DNA of 6,268 nt from Chitinophagaceae bacterium (GTDB lineage: Bacteria > Bacteroidota > Bacteroidia > Chitinophagales > Chitinophagaceae). The DNA lies in the NCBI GenBank assembly GCA_017989935.1, contig JAGNOY010000134.1:1-6268 (forward strand). The letters are read 5' to 3'. The notes under the pieces were generated by a model that worked only from the letters and a program-made list of their open reading frames with translations, was not told the origin of the DNA and did no database searches. Numbering within the stretch: position 1 is the first letter of the stretch; the number at the start of each line of letters is the position of its first letter. A program made the translations under genes and the position numbers. Positions 5,780 to 6,268 of this stretch are shown in pieces.

Positions 5780-6268
5780 ATGCAGTATACGCTTAAAAAA
5801 TCACTAGGTCAGCATTTTCTTCATGACGAACTTGTTTGTCAAAAAATTGTTGATTCCCTTTCACCTGGTACTTCCCATTTATTAGAAATTGGCCCTGGTG
5901 CAGGCGCATTAAGTAAATACCTGATTCAACAAACACGCGAAAAATATATTTGTGTCGAAATCGATGCTGAAAAAGTACAGTACCTCGAAAAAAAGTATCC
6001 TGCACTTCAAGGAAAAATTCTTCATGAAGATTTTCTGCACATGAACATCCCATTCGAAAACCAGTTTTCTATTATTGGCAATTTCCCTTATAATATCTCT
6101 ACACAAATTGTATTTAAAATTTTAGATTGGAAAAATCAGGTAGATGAAATGATTGGCATGTTTCAAAAAGAAGTGGCCCAACGAATCGCTAGCCCACATG
6201 GAAATAAACATTATGGTATATTAAGTGTTTTAACTCAGGTGTATTATGATGTAGGTTATCTCTTCGAC
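5780..6268 (+). CDS. rsmA: 16S rRNA (adenine(1518)-N(6)/adenine(1519)-N(6))-dimethyltransferase, N-terminal part
   Basis: The 163 codons present encode the N-terminal part of RsmA (KsgA); the right window edge cuts the gene, whose usual length is about 260-270 residues. The enzyme uses S-adenosylmethionine to dimethylate two adjacent adenines in helix 45 of 16S rRNA during small-subunit maturation. Visible motifs are KKSLGQHFLHD (6-16), SAM motif I EIGPGAGAL (36-44), acidic E60 in VEID that holds the SAM ribose, D84 in HEDF, catalytic motif IV NFPYNIS (101-107), and FQKEVAQRI (128-136) followed by HYGILSVLTQ (144-153). All expected catalytic residues in this part are present. ATG at 5780 fits the family, where KxxLGQHFL lies within about ten residues of the start. 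Loss of the enzyme gives kasugamycin resistance in well-studied bacteria. Confidence 0.97.
   Translation, partial: MQYTLKKSLGQHFLHDELVCQKIVDSLSPGTSHLLEIGPGAGALSKYLIQQTREKYICVEIDAEKVQYLEKKYPALQGKILHEDFLHMNIPFENQFSIIGNFPYNISTQIVFKILDWKNQVDEMIGMFQKEVAQRIASPHGNKHYGILSVLTQVYYDVGYLFD

Noticed and set aside
5793..6106. Two overlapping minus-strand open frames
   Set aside because: They are antisense to rsmA, which carries all expected SAM and catalytic motifs; the antisense products look like nothing known.
1..6268. Mobile element, phage, CRISPR or toxin-antitoxin system
   Set aside because: I found no transposase, integrase, regularly spaced repeats, long terminal inverted repeats or small paired toxin-antitoxin genes on either strand.

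Overview
The window looks like a chromosomal segment from a member of the Bacteroidota. The evidence is AT-rich DNA, TAnnTTTG-type -7 boxes with no Shine-Dalgarno sequences, a PKD-domain exported protein, a GWxTD-domain protein, a Bacteroidota-style WbqC protein and the short arginine-decarboxylase-like enzyme common in that phylum. I cannot name the genus. I see no mobile element, tRNA, rRNA, CRISPR array, phage gene or recognisable defence system.

Layout. Positions 1-1040 (minus) hold the N-terminal 346 residues of a large secreted protein: signal peptide, Ig/PKD-like repeat, lectin-like beta-sandwich and the start of a PKD domain. The gene runs off the left edge. Across a 172-bp divergent spacer lies a stand-alone Rossmann oxidoreductase of the F420/NADP-oxidoreductase superfamily (1213-1860, plus). 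It converges, with a 12-bp gap, on a two-gene minus-strand operon. That operon is a GWxTD-domain exported protein (3421-2342) followed by a small LEA-type-2 lipoprotein (2334-1873). A WbqC-family gene (3444-4052, plus) diverges from the GWxTD gene across only 22 bp. Next come a PLP-dependent decarboxylase annotated as arginine decarboxylase (4129-5577, plus), a 202-bp spacer with a GC-richer segment and inverted repeats, and the first 163 codons of rsmA/ksgA (5780-6268, plus), cut by the right edge.

How the genes fit together. Most are unrelated housekeeping or envelope functions. The only convincing transcription unit is the GWxTD/LEA2 pair, two envelope proteins of unknown role. The decarboxylase and RsmA act in polyamine metabolism and 16S rRNA dimethylation, and each appears to have its own promoter. 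I found no clear case for a new multi-gene system. The points most worth a second look are the GWxTD/LEA2 pair, the large exported protein at the left edge, the Ala/Pro-rich insertion in the decarboxylase, and the spacer upstream of rsmA.
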